From: Pseudomonas nitroreducens TX1
GTDB taxonomy: Bacteria; Pseudomonadota; Gammaproteobacteria; Pseudomonadales; Pseudomonadaceae
DNA length: 64,000 nt
Direction of reading: 5' to 3'
Assembly: GCF_000313755.1 (NCBI RefSeq)
Contig: NZ_AMZB01000138.1
Coordinates: 124,001-188,000 of the forward strand
Shown: in pieces, positions 17,844 to 32,185 of the stretch
Layout: every line of letters starts with the position of its first letter
Numbering within the stretch: the first letter of the stretch is position 1
Translations under genes and position numbers: made by a program
The notes under the pieces: generated by a model
What the model saw: the letters and a program-made list of their open reading frames with translations, nothing else
What the model was told of the DNA's origin: nothing
Database searches by the model: none

Positions 17844-20357
17844 ATGAACAACAACAATCTGGCCCTCAAAGCCCCCTTGAGCGGGCCCGTGATGCCGCTC
17901 AGCCGGGTCCCCGATCCGGTGTTCTCCAGCGGCGCCATGGGCGACGGCATTGCCATCGACCCGCTGAACGACTGCCTGCATGCGCCCTGCGCCGGCGTGG
18001 TCATTCACCTTGCGCGAACCCGCCATGCCCTGACGCTGAAGGCCGACAACGGCGCCGAACTGCTGCTGCACCTGGGCCTGGATACCGTCCAGTTGCAGGG
18101 CCAGGGCTTCGAAGCCCTGGTGCAGGAAGGCTCACGGGTCGACGAAGGCCAGCCGTTGCTGCGCTTCGACCTGGACAAGGTGGCGCGCGGCAGCAAGAGC
18201 CTGATCACAGTGCTGATCGTCACCAACGGCGAAGGCTTCCAACTGCGTCCGCTGACCACCACGTCGGTGGAGGTCGGCGCGCCGCTGTTGCAACTCAGTC
18301 GGACCGGCACGACGCCCGCGTCCGACGAACGACACAGCGGCAGCAGCGAAACCCGTGGCCGCGTCCGCGTGGCACTGCACGGCGGCCTCCACGCCCGACC
18401 GGCCGCCTTGTTGCGCAAGACCGCGCAGGAGTTCTCCAGCCGCACCGAGCTGCATTTCGGCGGGCGCAGCGCCAGCATCGACAGTCTGGTCGGCATCATG
18501 GGGCTAGGCATCGCCGAACAGGACGAAGTCGAAGTGATCTGCCGCGGCCAGGACAGCGAAGCGGCGCTCTACGCCCTCTTGAAGACACTGGGCACCGCCG
18601 ACGGCGAACCCCACCCGATTCCTGAGCCCGCTGTCTCCATTGCAGCGCCGCGCGGTGCGGACGAGCCCGGCGTGCTGAACGGCGTCTGCGCCTCTCCCGG
18701 CGTGTCCAGCGGCCCACTGGTGCGCCTGGGCACCATCCAGCTTCCGCCGGACGCCGGCGATGCCCGGCCGGACGAGCAGCACCGCGCATTGGACCTGGCC
18801 CTGGAGCGGGTTCGCGATGACGTTAGCGCCACCCTGCAACAGGCCGGGAAACACGGTCACTCAGACGAGGAAGCGATCTTCTCGGCCCACCTCGCTTTGC
18901 TGGAAGACCCCGGCCTGCTGGATGCCGCCGATCTGCTGATCGACCAGCGCGTCAGTGCCGCCCACGCCTGGCACCGCGCCGTGCAAGCGCAATGCGGCAT
19001 TCTGCAGGCGCTGGGCAACCCGCTGCTGGCCGAGCGCGCCAATGACTTGCGAGACCTGGAGAAGCGCGTGCTGCGCGTCCTGCTCGGCAACGAGGGCGAA
19101 CAGCCGGTCCCGGCAGGCAGTCTGGTGGCCGCCCATGAAATCACCCCGTCCGACCTCGGCCCGCTGGTCCGCGCTGGCGTCGCCGGCCTGTGCATGGCCG
19201 AAGGCGGCGCCACCTCCCACGTGGCCATCCTCGCCCGCGCCAAGGGCCTGCCCTGCCTGGTGGCCCTCGGCCCGCAACTGCTGGAGCTGGAAGAAGGCCG
19301 AACGCTGGTACTGGATGCCGATCAGGGCCGACTGGAATACAACCCCAGCGCCGAACGGATCGCCCAGGTTGCCGCCCAGCGAGAACAACGCGGGCAGACC
19401 CGCGAACGCCAACGCAAGCAGGCCCAGCAACCGGCCCTGACCCGTGACGGCCGACCTGTCGAAATCGGCGCCAACGTCGCCAATCCGGAAGAAGCCGCTG
19501 AAGCCTTCGCCGCCGGCGCCGATGGAGTCGGCCTGCTGCGCACCGAGTTCCTCTTCCTTGACCGTCAGCAGGCACCGAGCGAGCGGGAACAGCAGCACGC
19601 CTACCAGGACGTGCTGGACGCCATGGGCGAGCGCCGCGTGATCATCCGCACCATCGACGTCGGTGGTGACAAGCACCTCGCCTACCTGCCGCTGCCCACC
19701 GAGGAAAACCCGGCGCTGGGCCTGCGCGGCATCCGCCTCGGCCAGGCGCTGCCGCATCTGCTCGACCAGCAGTTGCGCGCACTGCTGCAGGTATCGCCGT
19801 TGCACCGCTGCCGTGTGCTGCTGCCCATGGTCAGCGAGGTGGGCGAACTGATCGCCATCCGCCAGCGCCTGGATCAGTTGGCGCAGGAGCTGCGCATCGA
19901 GCAACGCCCCGAACTGGGCGTGATGATCGAAGTACCCTCCGCCGCCCTGCTGGCCGACCAGTTGGCCGAGCACGCCGACTTTCTCTCCATCGGCACCAAC
20001 GACCTGTCGCAGTACACCCTGGCCATGGACCGTTGCCATGCCGGGCTTGCCGCGCGCATCGACGCACTGCACCCGGCGCTGCTGCGGCTGGTCGCCCAGA
20101 CCTGCGTCGGCGCCGCCCGCCATGGCCGCTGGGTCGGCGTCTGCGGCGCCCTGGCTTGCGAAGCTCTGGCCACGCCGGTGCTGATCGGACTGGGCGTGCA
20201 GGAACTCTCGGTGAGCCCCGGCCTGGTCGGCGAGATCAAGGCGCGGGTGCGTGAACTCGACGCCGAGGACTGCCGCCAGCGCAGCCAGGAACTGCTGGCC
20301 CTTGGCAGCGCCCGCGCCGTGCGGGAAGCCTGCGCACGCCTGTGGCCGCAGACCTGA
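17844..20357 (+). CDS. Multi-domain PTS protein EIIA(Glc-type)-HPr-EI for GlcNAc
   Basis: The 837-residue fusion carries the whole soluble phosphorelay. Residues 1 to about 150 are an EIIA of glucose type, with phospho-His76 in LLLHLGLD. About 172-258 is HPr, with His183 in GLHARPAALL. About 275-837 is enzyme I, with active His459 in EGGATSHVAILAR, PEP-binding LLRTEFLFLDR, and the C-terminal GVCGALACEA. It takes phosphate from PEP and passes it to the EIIB of the next gene. ATG 17844 lies 11 bases after the deaminase stop; further in-frame sequence upstream is antisense-like noise inside the deaminase gene. Often called nagF or ptsI-like. Confidence 0.95.
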   Translation: MNNNNLALKAPLSGPVMPLSRVPDPVFSSGAMGDGIAIDPLNDCLHAPCAGVVIHLARTRHALTLKADNGAELLLHLGLDTVQLQGQGFEALVQEGSRVDEGQPLLRFDLDKVARGSKSLITVLIVTNGEGFQLRPLTTTSVEVGAPLLQLSRTGTTPASDERHSGSSETRGRVRVALHGGLHARPAALLRKTAQEFSSRTELHFGGRSASIDSLVGIMGLGIAEQDEVEVICRGQDSEAALYALLKTLGTADGEPHPIPEPAVSIAAPRGADEPGVLNGVCASPGVSSGPLVRLGTIQLPPDAGDARPDEQHRALDLALERVRDDVSATLQQAGKHGHSDEEAIFSAHLALLEDPGLLDAADLLIDQRVSAAHAWHRAVQAQCGILQALGNPLLAERANDLRDLEKRVLRVLLGNEGEQPVPAGSLVAAHEITPSDLGPLVRAGVAGLCMAEGGATSHVAILARAKGLPCLVALGPQLLELEEGRTLVLDADQGRLEYNPSAERIAQVAAQREQRGQTRERQRKQAQQPALTRDGRPVEIGANVANPEEAAEAFAAGADGVGLLRTEFLFLDRQQAPSEREQQHAYQDVLDAMGERRVIIRTIDVGGDKHLAYLPLPTEENPALGLRGIRLGQALPHLLDQQLRALLQVSPLHRCRVLLPMVSEVGELIAIRQRLDQLAQELRIEQRPELGVMIEVPSAALLADQLAEHADFLSIGTNDLSQYTLAMDRCHAGLAARIDALHPALLRLVAQTCVGAARHGRWVGVCGALACEALATPVLIGLGVQELSVSPGLVGEIKARVRELDAEDCRQRSQELLALGSARAVREACARLWPQT

Positions 20358-20386
20358 CGCCCCAGAACAAGAATCGGACTCAAACC

Positions 20387-22144
20387 ATGACCACTGACCT
20401 GACCCAGACCGCACAAGGCCCGCGCCAGCTGCTCGCGCAGTTGTACGGCGCTTTCATCGAAACCCTGCAGCGCCTCGGGCGCGCCCTGATGCTGCCGATC
20501 GCGATTCTGCCCATCGCCGGCCTGCTGCTGCGCCTGGGCGACAAGGACCTGCTGAACATCCTGCTGATCCATGATGCCGGCAACGCGATCTTCGCCAACC
20601 TGGCATTGATCTTCGCCATCGGTATCTCCGTCGGCTTCGCCCGCGACAACAACGGCACCGCCGGCCTGGCGGGCGCCGTGGGCTACCTGGTGATGATGTC
20701 GACGCTCAACGCCATCGACCCCCACATCAACATGGGCGTGCTCTCGGGGATCATCAGCGGGCTGGTGGCCGGCGCGCTGTACAACCGCTTCAAGGACATC
20801 GCCCTGCCGCAGTACCTGGCGTTCTTCGGCGGCCGGCGCTTCGTGCCCATCGTCACCGGCCTCGCCGCGCTGGGCCTGGGCGTGCTGTTCGGACTGATCT
20901 GGCCGCCCGTCCAGAACATCATCGACAACCTGGGCACCCTGCTGGTGGGCAGCGGCAGCCTCGGCGCGTTCGCCTTCGGCGTGCTCAACCGCCTGCTGAT
21001 CGTCACCGGCCTGCATCACATCCTCAACAACCTGATGTGGTTCGTCTTCGGCGCCTTCACCGATCCGGAAACCGGCCGGCAGATCACGGGCGACCTCGCC
21101 CGCTACTTCGCCGGCGATCCCAAGGGCGGCCAGTTCATGGCCGGCATGTTCCCGGTGATGATGTTCGGTCTCCCCGCCGCATGCCTGGCGATGTACCGCA
21201 ATGCCCGTCCGGAACGGCGCAAGCTGGTCGGCGGCCTGCTGCTGTCGATGGCGCTGACCGCCTTCCTCACCGGCGTGACCGAGCCCATCGAGTTCGCCTT
21301 CATGTTCCTCGCGCCGCTGCTGTACCTGCTGCACGCGCTGCTGACCGGCCTGTCGATGGCCATCACCGACCTGCTGAACATCCGCCTGGGCTTCACCTTC
21401 TCCGGCGGCGCCATCGACCTGGCGCTGGGCTGGGGCAAGTCCACCAATGGCTGGATGCTCTGGCCGCTGGGCCTGTGCTATGCCGCTGCCTACTACTTCG
21501 TGTTCGATTTCTGCATCCGCCGCTTCCAGCTGAAGACGCCCGGCCGCGAGGAAATCGACGAGAACATTGGGAGCGAGACGACCGCCAGCATATCCGAGCA
21601 ACGCGCACCGGCCTTCATCAAAGCGCTGGGCGGCGCCGCCAACCTGGAGGTCGTGGACGCCTGCACCACCCGCCTGCGCCTGAAACTGGCGGACCGGGGC
21701 AAAGCCTCCGACGCGCAGCTCAAGGCGCTGGGCGCGCTGGCCGTAGTCCGCCCCGGCAAGGCCGGCAGCCTGCAGGTGGTGGTCGGCCCGGAAGCGGACA
21801 GCATCGCCGACGAGATCCGCCGAGCGCTGCCGGTGGGCATCCTGCAGGAGAGTGCAGCCCAACCCGTGGAGGACTCCGACCAGCAACCGGGGGAACGCGT
21901 CTCGTCCCAGGAAGCCGGCGAATGGCTGCAGGCATTGGGTGGCCAGGACAATCTGCAAAGCGTGGAGGCCGTCGCGCTGACGCGTCTGCGGATAACCGTG
22001 AAGAACGGCCAGCAGTTGCAGCAAGGCCGCCTCACCGAGCTGGGTTGCCAGGGCGTCTGCCAGCTATCGGAAGGTATCTATCACCTGCTGGTGGGACCGC
22101 GCGCGGACGCGCTGGGACAAGCCCTCGGCAATCTGCGCGACTGA
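20387..22144 (+). CDS. nagE: N-acetylglucosamine PTS permease EIICB with a second, degenerate EIIB
   Basis: The 585-residue protein has an EIIC domain of the Glc/GlcNAc family (about 1-380, with GVTEPIEFAFMFLAP near 296-310 as the sugar-site GxTEP motif). A linker leads to EIIB at about 405-485, with phospho-Cys426 in DACTTRLRLKL. A second EIIB-like segment (about 505-583) reads EAVALTRLRITV and has Ala530 where the Cys should be. It lies 29 bases after the EIIA-HPr-EI gene and ends the operon at a strong terminator. It imports and phosphorylates GlcNAc at the inner membrane. The inactive repeat could be structural or regulatory. Confidence 0.94.
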   Translation: MTTDLTQTAQGPRQLLAQLYGAFIETLQRLGRALMLPIAILPIAGLLLRLGDKDLLNILLIHDAGNAIFANLALIFAIGISVGFARDNNGTAGLAGAVGYLVMMSTLNAIDPHINMGVLSGIISGLVAGALYNRFKDIALPQYLAFFGGRRFVPIVTGLAALGLGVLFGLIWPPVQNIIDNLGTLLVGSGSLGAFAFGVLNRLLIVTGLHHILNNLMWFVFGAFTDPETGRQITGDLARYFAGDPKGGQFMAGMFPVMMFGLPAACLAMYRNARPERRKLVGGLLLSMALTAFLTGVTEPIEFAFMFLAPLLYLLHALLTGLSMAITDLLNIRLGFTFSGGAIDLALGWGKSTNGWMLWPLGLCYAAAYYFVFDFCIRRFQLKTPGREEIDENIGSETTASISEQRAPAFIKALGGAANLEVVDACTTRLRLKLADRGKASDAQLKALGALAVVRPGKAGSLQVVVGPEADSIADEIRRALPVGILQESAAQPVEDSDQQPGERVSSQEAGEWLQALGGQDNLQSVEAVALTRLRITVKNGQQLQQGRLTELGCQGVCQLSEGIYHLLVGPRADALGQALGNLRD

Positions 22145-22156
22145 TACCCGAGCATG

Positions 22157-22184
22157 AAAAAAGGCGCCTGCGGGCGCCTTTTTT
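22157..22184. terminator. Terminator at the end of the nag operon, bidirectional
   Basis: Perfect stem AAAAAAGGCGCC with GGCGCCTTTTTT around TGCG, placed between the nagE stop and the stop of the convergent YqfO-like gene. It has T6 runs on both strands. Confidence 0.92.
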
Positions 22185-22187
22185 CGC

Positions 22188-22505
22188 TCAGAACACCATG
22201 TCCGACAGCCGCCAGACCTCGAAGGCCGGGGTTTCGTACGGGTGGGCCTGCTTGAGGGCTTTCACCGAGTCATGAATCAACTCGTCGGCCACGACCATCT
22301 CGACTTTCCATTCGGCGACCTGCTCGACGCTGCCAGCCTGGCCGATGAACGGATTGCTGCCCTGCAAAGGGCGGAACTGTCCTTGTCCGAGCGCCTGCCA
22401 GCAACAGCTGTCATAGGCACCGATGCGTCCTGCACCGGCGGCGAACACCGCTTTCTTGACCGGCTCCAGATGGCTTTCCGGAACGTAGAAACACAGTTTG
22501 TACAT
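22188..22505 (-). CDS. YqfO/NIF3-related small protein, CutA-like fold
   Basis: The 105-residue protein (MYKLCFYVPESHLEPVKKAVFAAGAGRIGAYDSCCW, later ELIHDSVKALKQAHPYETPAFEVW) matches the small domain inserted in NIF3/YqfO proteins, which exists alone in many pseudomonads. The HPYETPAFEV motif is diagnostic. Its biochemical role is unknown; the fold resembles PII/CutA proteins. ATG 22505 is the conserved start. About 180 bases separate it from the CDGSH gene; they hold a short hairpin (TGCCAC/GTGGCA, 22567-22583) and nothing else I can support. Confidence 0.85.
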   Translation of the reverse strand: MYKLCFYVPESHLEPVKKAVFAAGAGRIGAYDSCCWQALGQGQFRPLQGSNPFIGQAGSVEQVAEWKVEMVVADELIHDSVKALKQAHPYETPAFEVWRLSDMVF

Positions 22506-22688
22506 CGGAGACTCCGATCGAAACAGGGACACAGCCATGACAATGAGAGCCACGGGTGACAAATGCTGCCACAAATAGTGGCACTTTGCCTCTTATGACT
22601 TACGGGTCAGGGTGCAAGTTCGACCGCAGGGAATCTGGCTTGTTCGTCTGTGAGTGACTTTGTACGAAATCTGTGACGGACTTCGATC

Positions 22689-22949
22689 TCACTTTCCACT
22701 GAAGCGTCGCCAGCGTTCTTTCAGACTCGGCTTAGCTGGCGCATGGGAGCCGTCGCAGAACGGCAGTTTCATCGATAGCCCGCAACGGCAGAGCAACAGG
22801 TGGCGCTCGCGCCCGACCGTCACTTGCAGCGAATCGGCACAGCTCGCTGTGGCATCCGGCAGGCTGGCGCACTCCCCGCAACGACACAGGCGCAGGACCT
22901 GTCCCGTCTCGACCGGACGAACCTCCGGAAGCCTCTGCTCCTCAGCCAA
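22689..22949 (-). CDS. CDGSH iron-sulfur domain protein
   Basis: The C-terminal half holds a perfect CDGSH signature: Cys54-x-Cys56-x2-Ser59-x3-Pro63-x-Cys65-Asp-Gly-Ser-His69, which binds a [2Fe-2S] cluster with three Cys and one His. Upstream is a second cysteine-rich stretch (LCRCGECASLPD) that resembles an incomplete copy. I place the start at TTG 22949, because GGAG lies nine bases before it and the sequence further upstream is the purL terminator. GTG at 22973 is the alternative. The role is probably redox or Fe-S related. Confidence 0.75.
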   Translation of the reverse strand: MAEEQRLPEVRPVETGQVLRLCRCGECASLPDATASCADSLQVTVGRERHLLLCRCGLSMKLPFCDGSHAPAKPSLKERWRRFSGK

Positions 22950-22975
22950 GATGCTCTGCTCCAGGGACGGCACAA

Positions 22976-23007
22976 GAAAAAAGGGGAAAGCCGAAGCTTT
23001 CCCCTTT
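22976..23007 (-). terminator. Terminator of purL
   Basis: On the minus strand a perfect 12-base-pair stem (AAAGGGGAAAGC with GCTTTCCCCTTT, TTCG tetraloop) is followed by a T6 run. It lies 22 bases beyond the purL stop and in front of the CDGSH gene. Confidence 0.92.
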
Positions 23008-23029
23008 CGCGCATCGCATCGGACCGGAC

Positions 23030-28692
<5,663 letters not shown>

Positions 28693-28740
28693 GGCCTGGT
28701 CAGATCAATTCGCTGTCCGCGATAGGCTTGGCGTTGCGCC

Positions 28741-28764
28741 GTTCGCGAGCAAGCTCGCTCCTAC
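28741..28764. repeat. Single REP unit
   Basis: One copy of the window's common REP unit, in the orientation of the right arm of the other pairs. No intact partner is present within 100 bases, so this is a solo REP. It lies 48 bases after the mltF stop. Confidence 0.85.
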
Positions 28765-28790
28765 GAAGAGCCAATGCCCCGCCCGCCCCT

Positions 28791-28814
28791 GGCTTTGGCT
28801 TTGGCTTTGGCTTT
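28791..28814. repeat. Hexanucleotide microsatellite (GGCTTT)x4
   Basis: Four perfect tandem copies of GGCTTT follow a C-rich stretch in the mltF-tadA intergenic region. Nothing indicates that it is coding. Confidence 0.9.
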
Positions 28815-28866
28815 TAAAGACTTCCAGCAAAACATCCGCGCACGCCAAATGGCCCCGTTCAGGAGG

Positions 28867-29067
28867 CCTCGTTGAAGCGGAGTTTCAGGGGTTGAGCGGC
28901 ATGGATGCCGCGAGAGCCGCGATGGGCCAGGGATGGCCCTTCGCGGCGTGCCCCTGAAACTTCGTTTCAACGAGGGAATTTTTCGCCTAAGCGAAAAACC
29001 GGATGTCCGGGGCAAGACCTTTGCTTACTTTGGGTCGTTTGCCAAAGTAAGTCGCCCGAGGGGGCGA
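28867..29067. repeat. Multi-hairpin intergenic element between mltF and tadA
   Basis: Two hundred bases hold a chain of inverted repeats. Outer arms 28867-28891 and 28951-28975 pair over 25 positions with two G-U. Inside are 28896-28911 (GCGGCA/TGCCGC) and 28916-28947 (13-pair stem with one T-T mismatch). Beyond come 28979-28998 (TTTTTCGC/GCGAAAAA), 28999-29010 (CCGGA/TCCGG), 29024-29051 (CTTACTTTGG/CCAAAGTAAG) and 29052-29067 (TCGCCC/GGGCGA). It fills most of a 472-base gap between converging genes; no coding frame in it looks real. It resembles repeated intergenic modules I recall from other Pseudomonas genomes. Confidence 0.75.
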
Positions 29068-29164
29068 AACACAATGCTTGCGCGCATACCTATGCGGCGC
29101 AGAAACACCCGATCAGAAGCAGCCACCCAGCCGCATCAAAACAAAATGCACCGCATAGCAAAGC

Positions 29165-29683
29165 TCAGCCCTTGCGCCGCGCCTTGAAGAACGCCGAGAG
29201 CATCGCGCTGCATTCCTCCCCCAACACCCCGCCCTCCACCAGCACCCGGTGATTGAGGAAGTCCTGCTCGAAGAAATTGCCACGGCTGACCACCACGCCG
29301 GATTTCGGCTCGGTGGCGCCGAACACCACGCGCTGGATGCGTGAGTGCACCAGCAGGCCAGCACACATGCTGCAGGGCTCGAGCGTCACATAAAGAGTGC
29401 TGCCCGGCAGGCGGTAATTCTGCGCGGCGGCGGCGGCTTCGCGAATGGCGACCATTTCGGCATGGGCGCTGGGATCGCATGAGGTGATCGGCCGGTTGAA
29501 ACCGCGGCCGATGACCTGGCCGTCCAGCACCAGCACGGCGCCCACCGGCACTTCGCCCAGCGCCGCGCCCCGCTCGGCCAGCGCCATGGCTTCGCGCATG
29601 AAGGGGATATCCTGGCTGCGGTCGATGACCGGCACCAGTCCCTTCACCGTCGGGTGCCCCTTGCTGTTGGTCAGCCGCACCAT
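29165..29683 (-). CDS. tadA: tRNA adenosine(34) deaminase
   Basis: The 172-residue deaminase has the zinc site HAEMVAI (His74, catalytic Glu76) and LEPCSMCAG (Cys104, Cys107), plus GEVPVGAVLV and GRGFNRPIT. It makes inosine at the wobble position of tRNA-Arg(ACG) and is normally essential. The ATG at 29683 lies inside the end of the multicopper oxidase gene (13-base overlap). An in-frame GTG a little downstream, starting VPVIDRSQD, would give a product closer to the usual TadA N-terminus. Confidence 0.93.
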   Translation of the reverse strand: MVRLTNSKGHPTVKGLVPVIDRSQDIPFMREAMALAERGAALGEVPVGAVLVLDGQVIGRGFNRPITSCDPSAHAEMVAIREAAAAAQNYRLPGSTLYVTLEPCSMCAGLLVHSRIQRVVFGATEPKSGVVVSRGNFFEQDFLNHRVLVEGGVLGEECSAMLSAFFKARRKG

Positions 29684-31074
29684 GCCTCACCCACCGCGAT
29701 GGTTCCCATCAAGCCGGTCTCCATGTGATCGATCACGTGGCAGTGGAACATCCACAGGCCGGGGTTATCCGCCACCAGCGCCACACGCGCCGTTTCATTC
29801 TTGCCCAGCAGGTAGGTGTCGGTGAAGTACGGGATGATGTCCCGGCGATCCGAATCCAGCACCTTGAAGGCCATGCCGTGCAGGTGGATCGGGTGCTGGT
29901 ACTGGGTCATGTTGCGCAGCACGAAGATGTAGCTGTTGCCTTCCTTGAGCTTCGCCAGCGGCGGTGCGTTGTGCTTGTGCTCCTCTCCGCCCTGCCAGGC
30001 CACGCCGTTGATCTGCCACAGCGAAGGCACCGACTGGCCCTTGGAGTAGTCGGACATGGCGCCGACCCATTCGAACTTGAAGTTGATGGTCTCGGCGTTC
30101 TTCAGGTCCGGCTCGGCTACCGGGTTGTGCGGCAACGGAGCCGGCCACTGCGCGGTCGGCGCCTTGGTGTTGGCCACGCCACGGATGGTCGCCAGGCGCA
30201 CCGGACCGTTGCGCAGCGACAGCTCGGCACCTTCCGCCGGGCCACGGATGCCCAGCTCCAGACGCATGCCCGGGCCGATCCAGTACTGGTCGTTAGGGCC
30301 CTTGCCGAAGTCGCGCGGCGCCACCGGATGGCCGTCGATGGCGTAGATCTTCGCCTCGGCACCCGGCAGGTTGAGGCGGTAGGTCACGGTGTTGTCGACG
30401 TTGAGGATCCGCACCCGGACAATCTCGCCGGCCGGCAATTCGATCACCGGCGTGCGTTCGCCGTTGATGGTCGACAGGCGCCCGCGAGTGCCTTCGCGTG
30501 CAGCCTCGCGCGGTACGCTGAAGGGCGTGAAATTCCCCTCCTCGTCCACATGCCAGGTCTTCAGGCAGAGGATCTTCTCGCGGGTGAACTCGCTCGGCTC
30601 GCGCTCGTCGATGATCAGCGGCCCGACCAGGCCGCGGCCCAGCTGCTCGCTGCTCATCAGGTGCGGGTGGTACCAGTAGCTGCCGGCATCCGGGGTCTTG
30701 AACTGGTAGACGAAGCTCTCCCCCGGCTGCACCGGCGGCTGCGAGATGTAGGGAACGCCGTCCATCTCGATGGGCAGGCGGATGCCGTGCCAATGGATGG
30801 TGGTCGGCTCGTCCAGCTTGTTGGTGAAGCGCACCCGCAGCCAGTCACCCTGGCGCGCGCGGATTTCGACGCCGGGAGCCTGGCCGCCATAGCCAAGGCC
30901 AGGGGTCTTGTGGCCGGGCACCAGCTCCAGGTCCAGCGGGGCGGCGATCAGTTCGTAATCGTGCTCGGCGGCGACTTCCGGGCGCGCCAGCCAAAGGCGC
31001 GCACCACCGGTGCCGAGGCCGAGCACGGCCAGGCCGGCGAGGCCGCCGAGTACTTGTCTACGGGTAAAAGCCAT
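29671..31074 (-). CDS. Tat-exported multicopper oxidase, CumA-like
   Basis: The 467-residue enzyme starts with a twin-arginine signal (FTRRQVLGGLAGLAVLGLG). It has all four copper-ligand segments: IHWHG (His94, His96), YWYHPHL (His136, His138), HPIHLHG, and MFHCHVIDHMETGLM near the C-terminus. It is three-cupredoxin laccase-like and periplasmic. The best guess is the CumA/copper-oxidase group linked to copper tolerance and, in some species, Mn(II) oxidation; the substrate is not certain. An unusual link is its 13-base overlap with tadA downstream, which implies co-transcription. Confidence 0.9.
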   Translation of the reverse strand: MAFTRRQVLGGLAGLAVLGLGTGGARLWLARPEVAAEHDYELIAAPLDLELVPGHKTPGLGYGGQAPGVEIRARQGDWLRVRFTNKLDEPTTIHWHGIRLPIEMDGVPYISQPPVQPGESFVYQFKTPDAGSYWYHPHLMSSEQLGRGLVGPLIIDEREPSEFTREKILCLKTWHVDEEGNFTPFSVPREAAREGTRGRLSTINGERTPVIELPAGEIVRVRILNVDNTVTYRLNLPGAEAKIYAIDGHPVAPRDFGKGPNDQYWIGPGMRLELGIRGPAEGAELSLRNGPVRLATIRGVANTKAPTAQWPAPLPHNPVAEPDLKNAETINFKFEWVGAMSDYSKGQSVPSLWQINGVAWQGGEEHKHNAPPLAKLKEGNSYIFVLRNMTQYQHPIHLHGMAFKVLDSDRRDIIPYFTDTYLLGKNETARVALVADNPGLWMFHCHVIDHMETGLMGTIAVGEAWCG

Positions 31075-31277
31075 GGAGTCCCCCGGAAAACTGAGGATTT
31101 TAAATGCTAAATCTTCTCATTTCATTAAGAAATTGAACGAGGAGCCGAGTGCGTGCTTATGTCGCTGGCGTCGCCGGGAAATAGCATCAGCAGTGCTAAG
31201 AGCGAAGTCTCACCGCGGCGGCGCCAACCACGCCCTGCGCAGTGCCAATTATCTTGCCACGGTGCACTGCTCTACCA

Positions 31278-31946
31278 TCAATGAGTGGAATAATCCGCCA
31301 GTTGATCAAGTAGGCTCATTTGCTCATTGATTCGACGGGCGTTCTCATGTTCCAACTCTGCGGGAATAGGTGTATCCCCCCTGTTTTCGTGGGGTAGCTG
31401 GTCGGCTGGGGAGGGATATCCGAGGAAACCACACAATTCATCCCATCCATCACCGGAGTCAAAACTTATTTCCAGCAAAAGATGCTCCGCACCCTGTTCG
31501 GCGAAGAACTCCCTTACTTCAATATTATGTTTCTCGTACAACTCAAGATGGTAATTCTCCATGCCGTGAGGGTAGTTGTACCCATAGGCCAATAACCGGC
31601 AATGTTTGTCTACGGGCGTCCTCAGGCTATGGCGCTTCAGACTGTTCAGCCACGACTGCGAAGAACGTCTCTTAGTGAGGATGTAACGAGCGGTATCTCC
31701 ATAGCGAGCGAATAGCTCCTTGTACATCAGGGGCCAAGGCCAATCCTCGAAGGTCTGGTTGGCGTCAGACACCGCGAACACATCTTCGAGACGCCCCTCT
31801 CTGTACCGCGCCAGCAGATCACGCCTGACCGAAACATGATTCTGGAAGCCCAGCTTCTGAAGACATATGGCCAGCGTGGTAGTCCCCGTCTTGTTCAGCC
31901 CTATTCCAAATACCTTATATGTTTCCATGAACTTCTTCTGTGTCAT
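31278..31946 (-). CDS. Sulfotransferase-like P-loop protein, AT-richer than its surroundings
   Basis: The 222-residue protein has the PAPS 5'-phosphosulfate loop (GIGLNKTGTTTL, residues 14-25) and a 3'-phosphate-type segment (YILTKRRSSQSWLNSLKRH), as in the bacterial sulfotransferase superfamily. The substrate is unknown. The coding sequence uses A/T-ending codons far more than its neighbours, with no comparable gene nearby, which suggests recent acquisition. It sits alone between the multicopper oxidase and guaA. The 203 bases between its stop and the oxidase start show no clear promoter. The start could also be the ATG at 31928, which begins METYKVFGIG. Confidence 0.7.
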   Translation of the reverse strand: MTQKKFMETYKVFGIGLNKTGTTTLAICLQKLGFQNHVSVRRDLLARYREGRLEDVFAVSDANQTFEDWPWPLMYKELFARYGDTARYILTKRRSSQSWLNSLKRHSLRTPVDKHCRLLAYGYNYPHGMENYHLELYEKHNIEVREFFAEQGAEHLLLEISFDSGDGWDELCGFLGYPSPADQLPHENRGDTPIPAELEHENARRINEQMSLLDQLADYSTH

Positions 31947-32135
31947 CCACTAACAACCAAAACCCATGCATCAGCTTCGCAGCAAAAAACCGGCCGATCT
32001 TCGAGATGCCGCGCGCCGGCTTACCCAATAATTGCCCCAGAGCCCCTCGGGTAGCGGCAACAGTCGGCTGAACACATTCGCCAGACTGCCACCCTCCATC
32101 GCCCGCCGGAGTATCACTACCGCCCCGCAATACTG

Positions 32136-32185
32136 CGAAAAAGAAAACACCCGACAACAACATCAACGTTGGGGCCGGGCGTTTT
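32136..32185 (-). terminator. Terminator downstream of guaA
   Basis: On the minus strand AAAACGCCCG (76-85 of 321xx) pairs with CGGGTGTTTT (44-53 of 321xx), fully if one G-U is allowed. A TTTTCTTTTTC tract follows. The loop itself contains the palindrome AACGTT. It lies about 50 bases after the guaA stop. The remaining 190 bases up to the sulfotransferase start show no other supported feature. Confidence 0.75.

Noticed and set aside
28693-29164. Short frames in the mltF-tadA gap as possible small genes
   Set aside because: They are made of hairpin repeats and lack ribosome sites and recognisable protein features.
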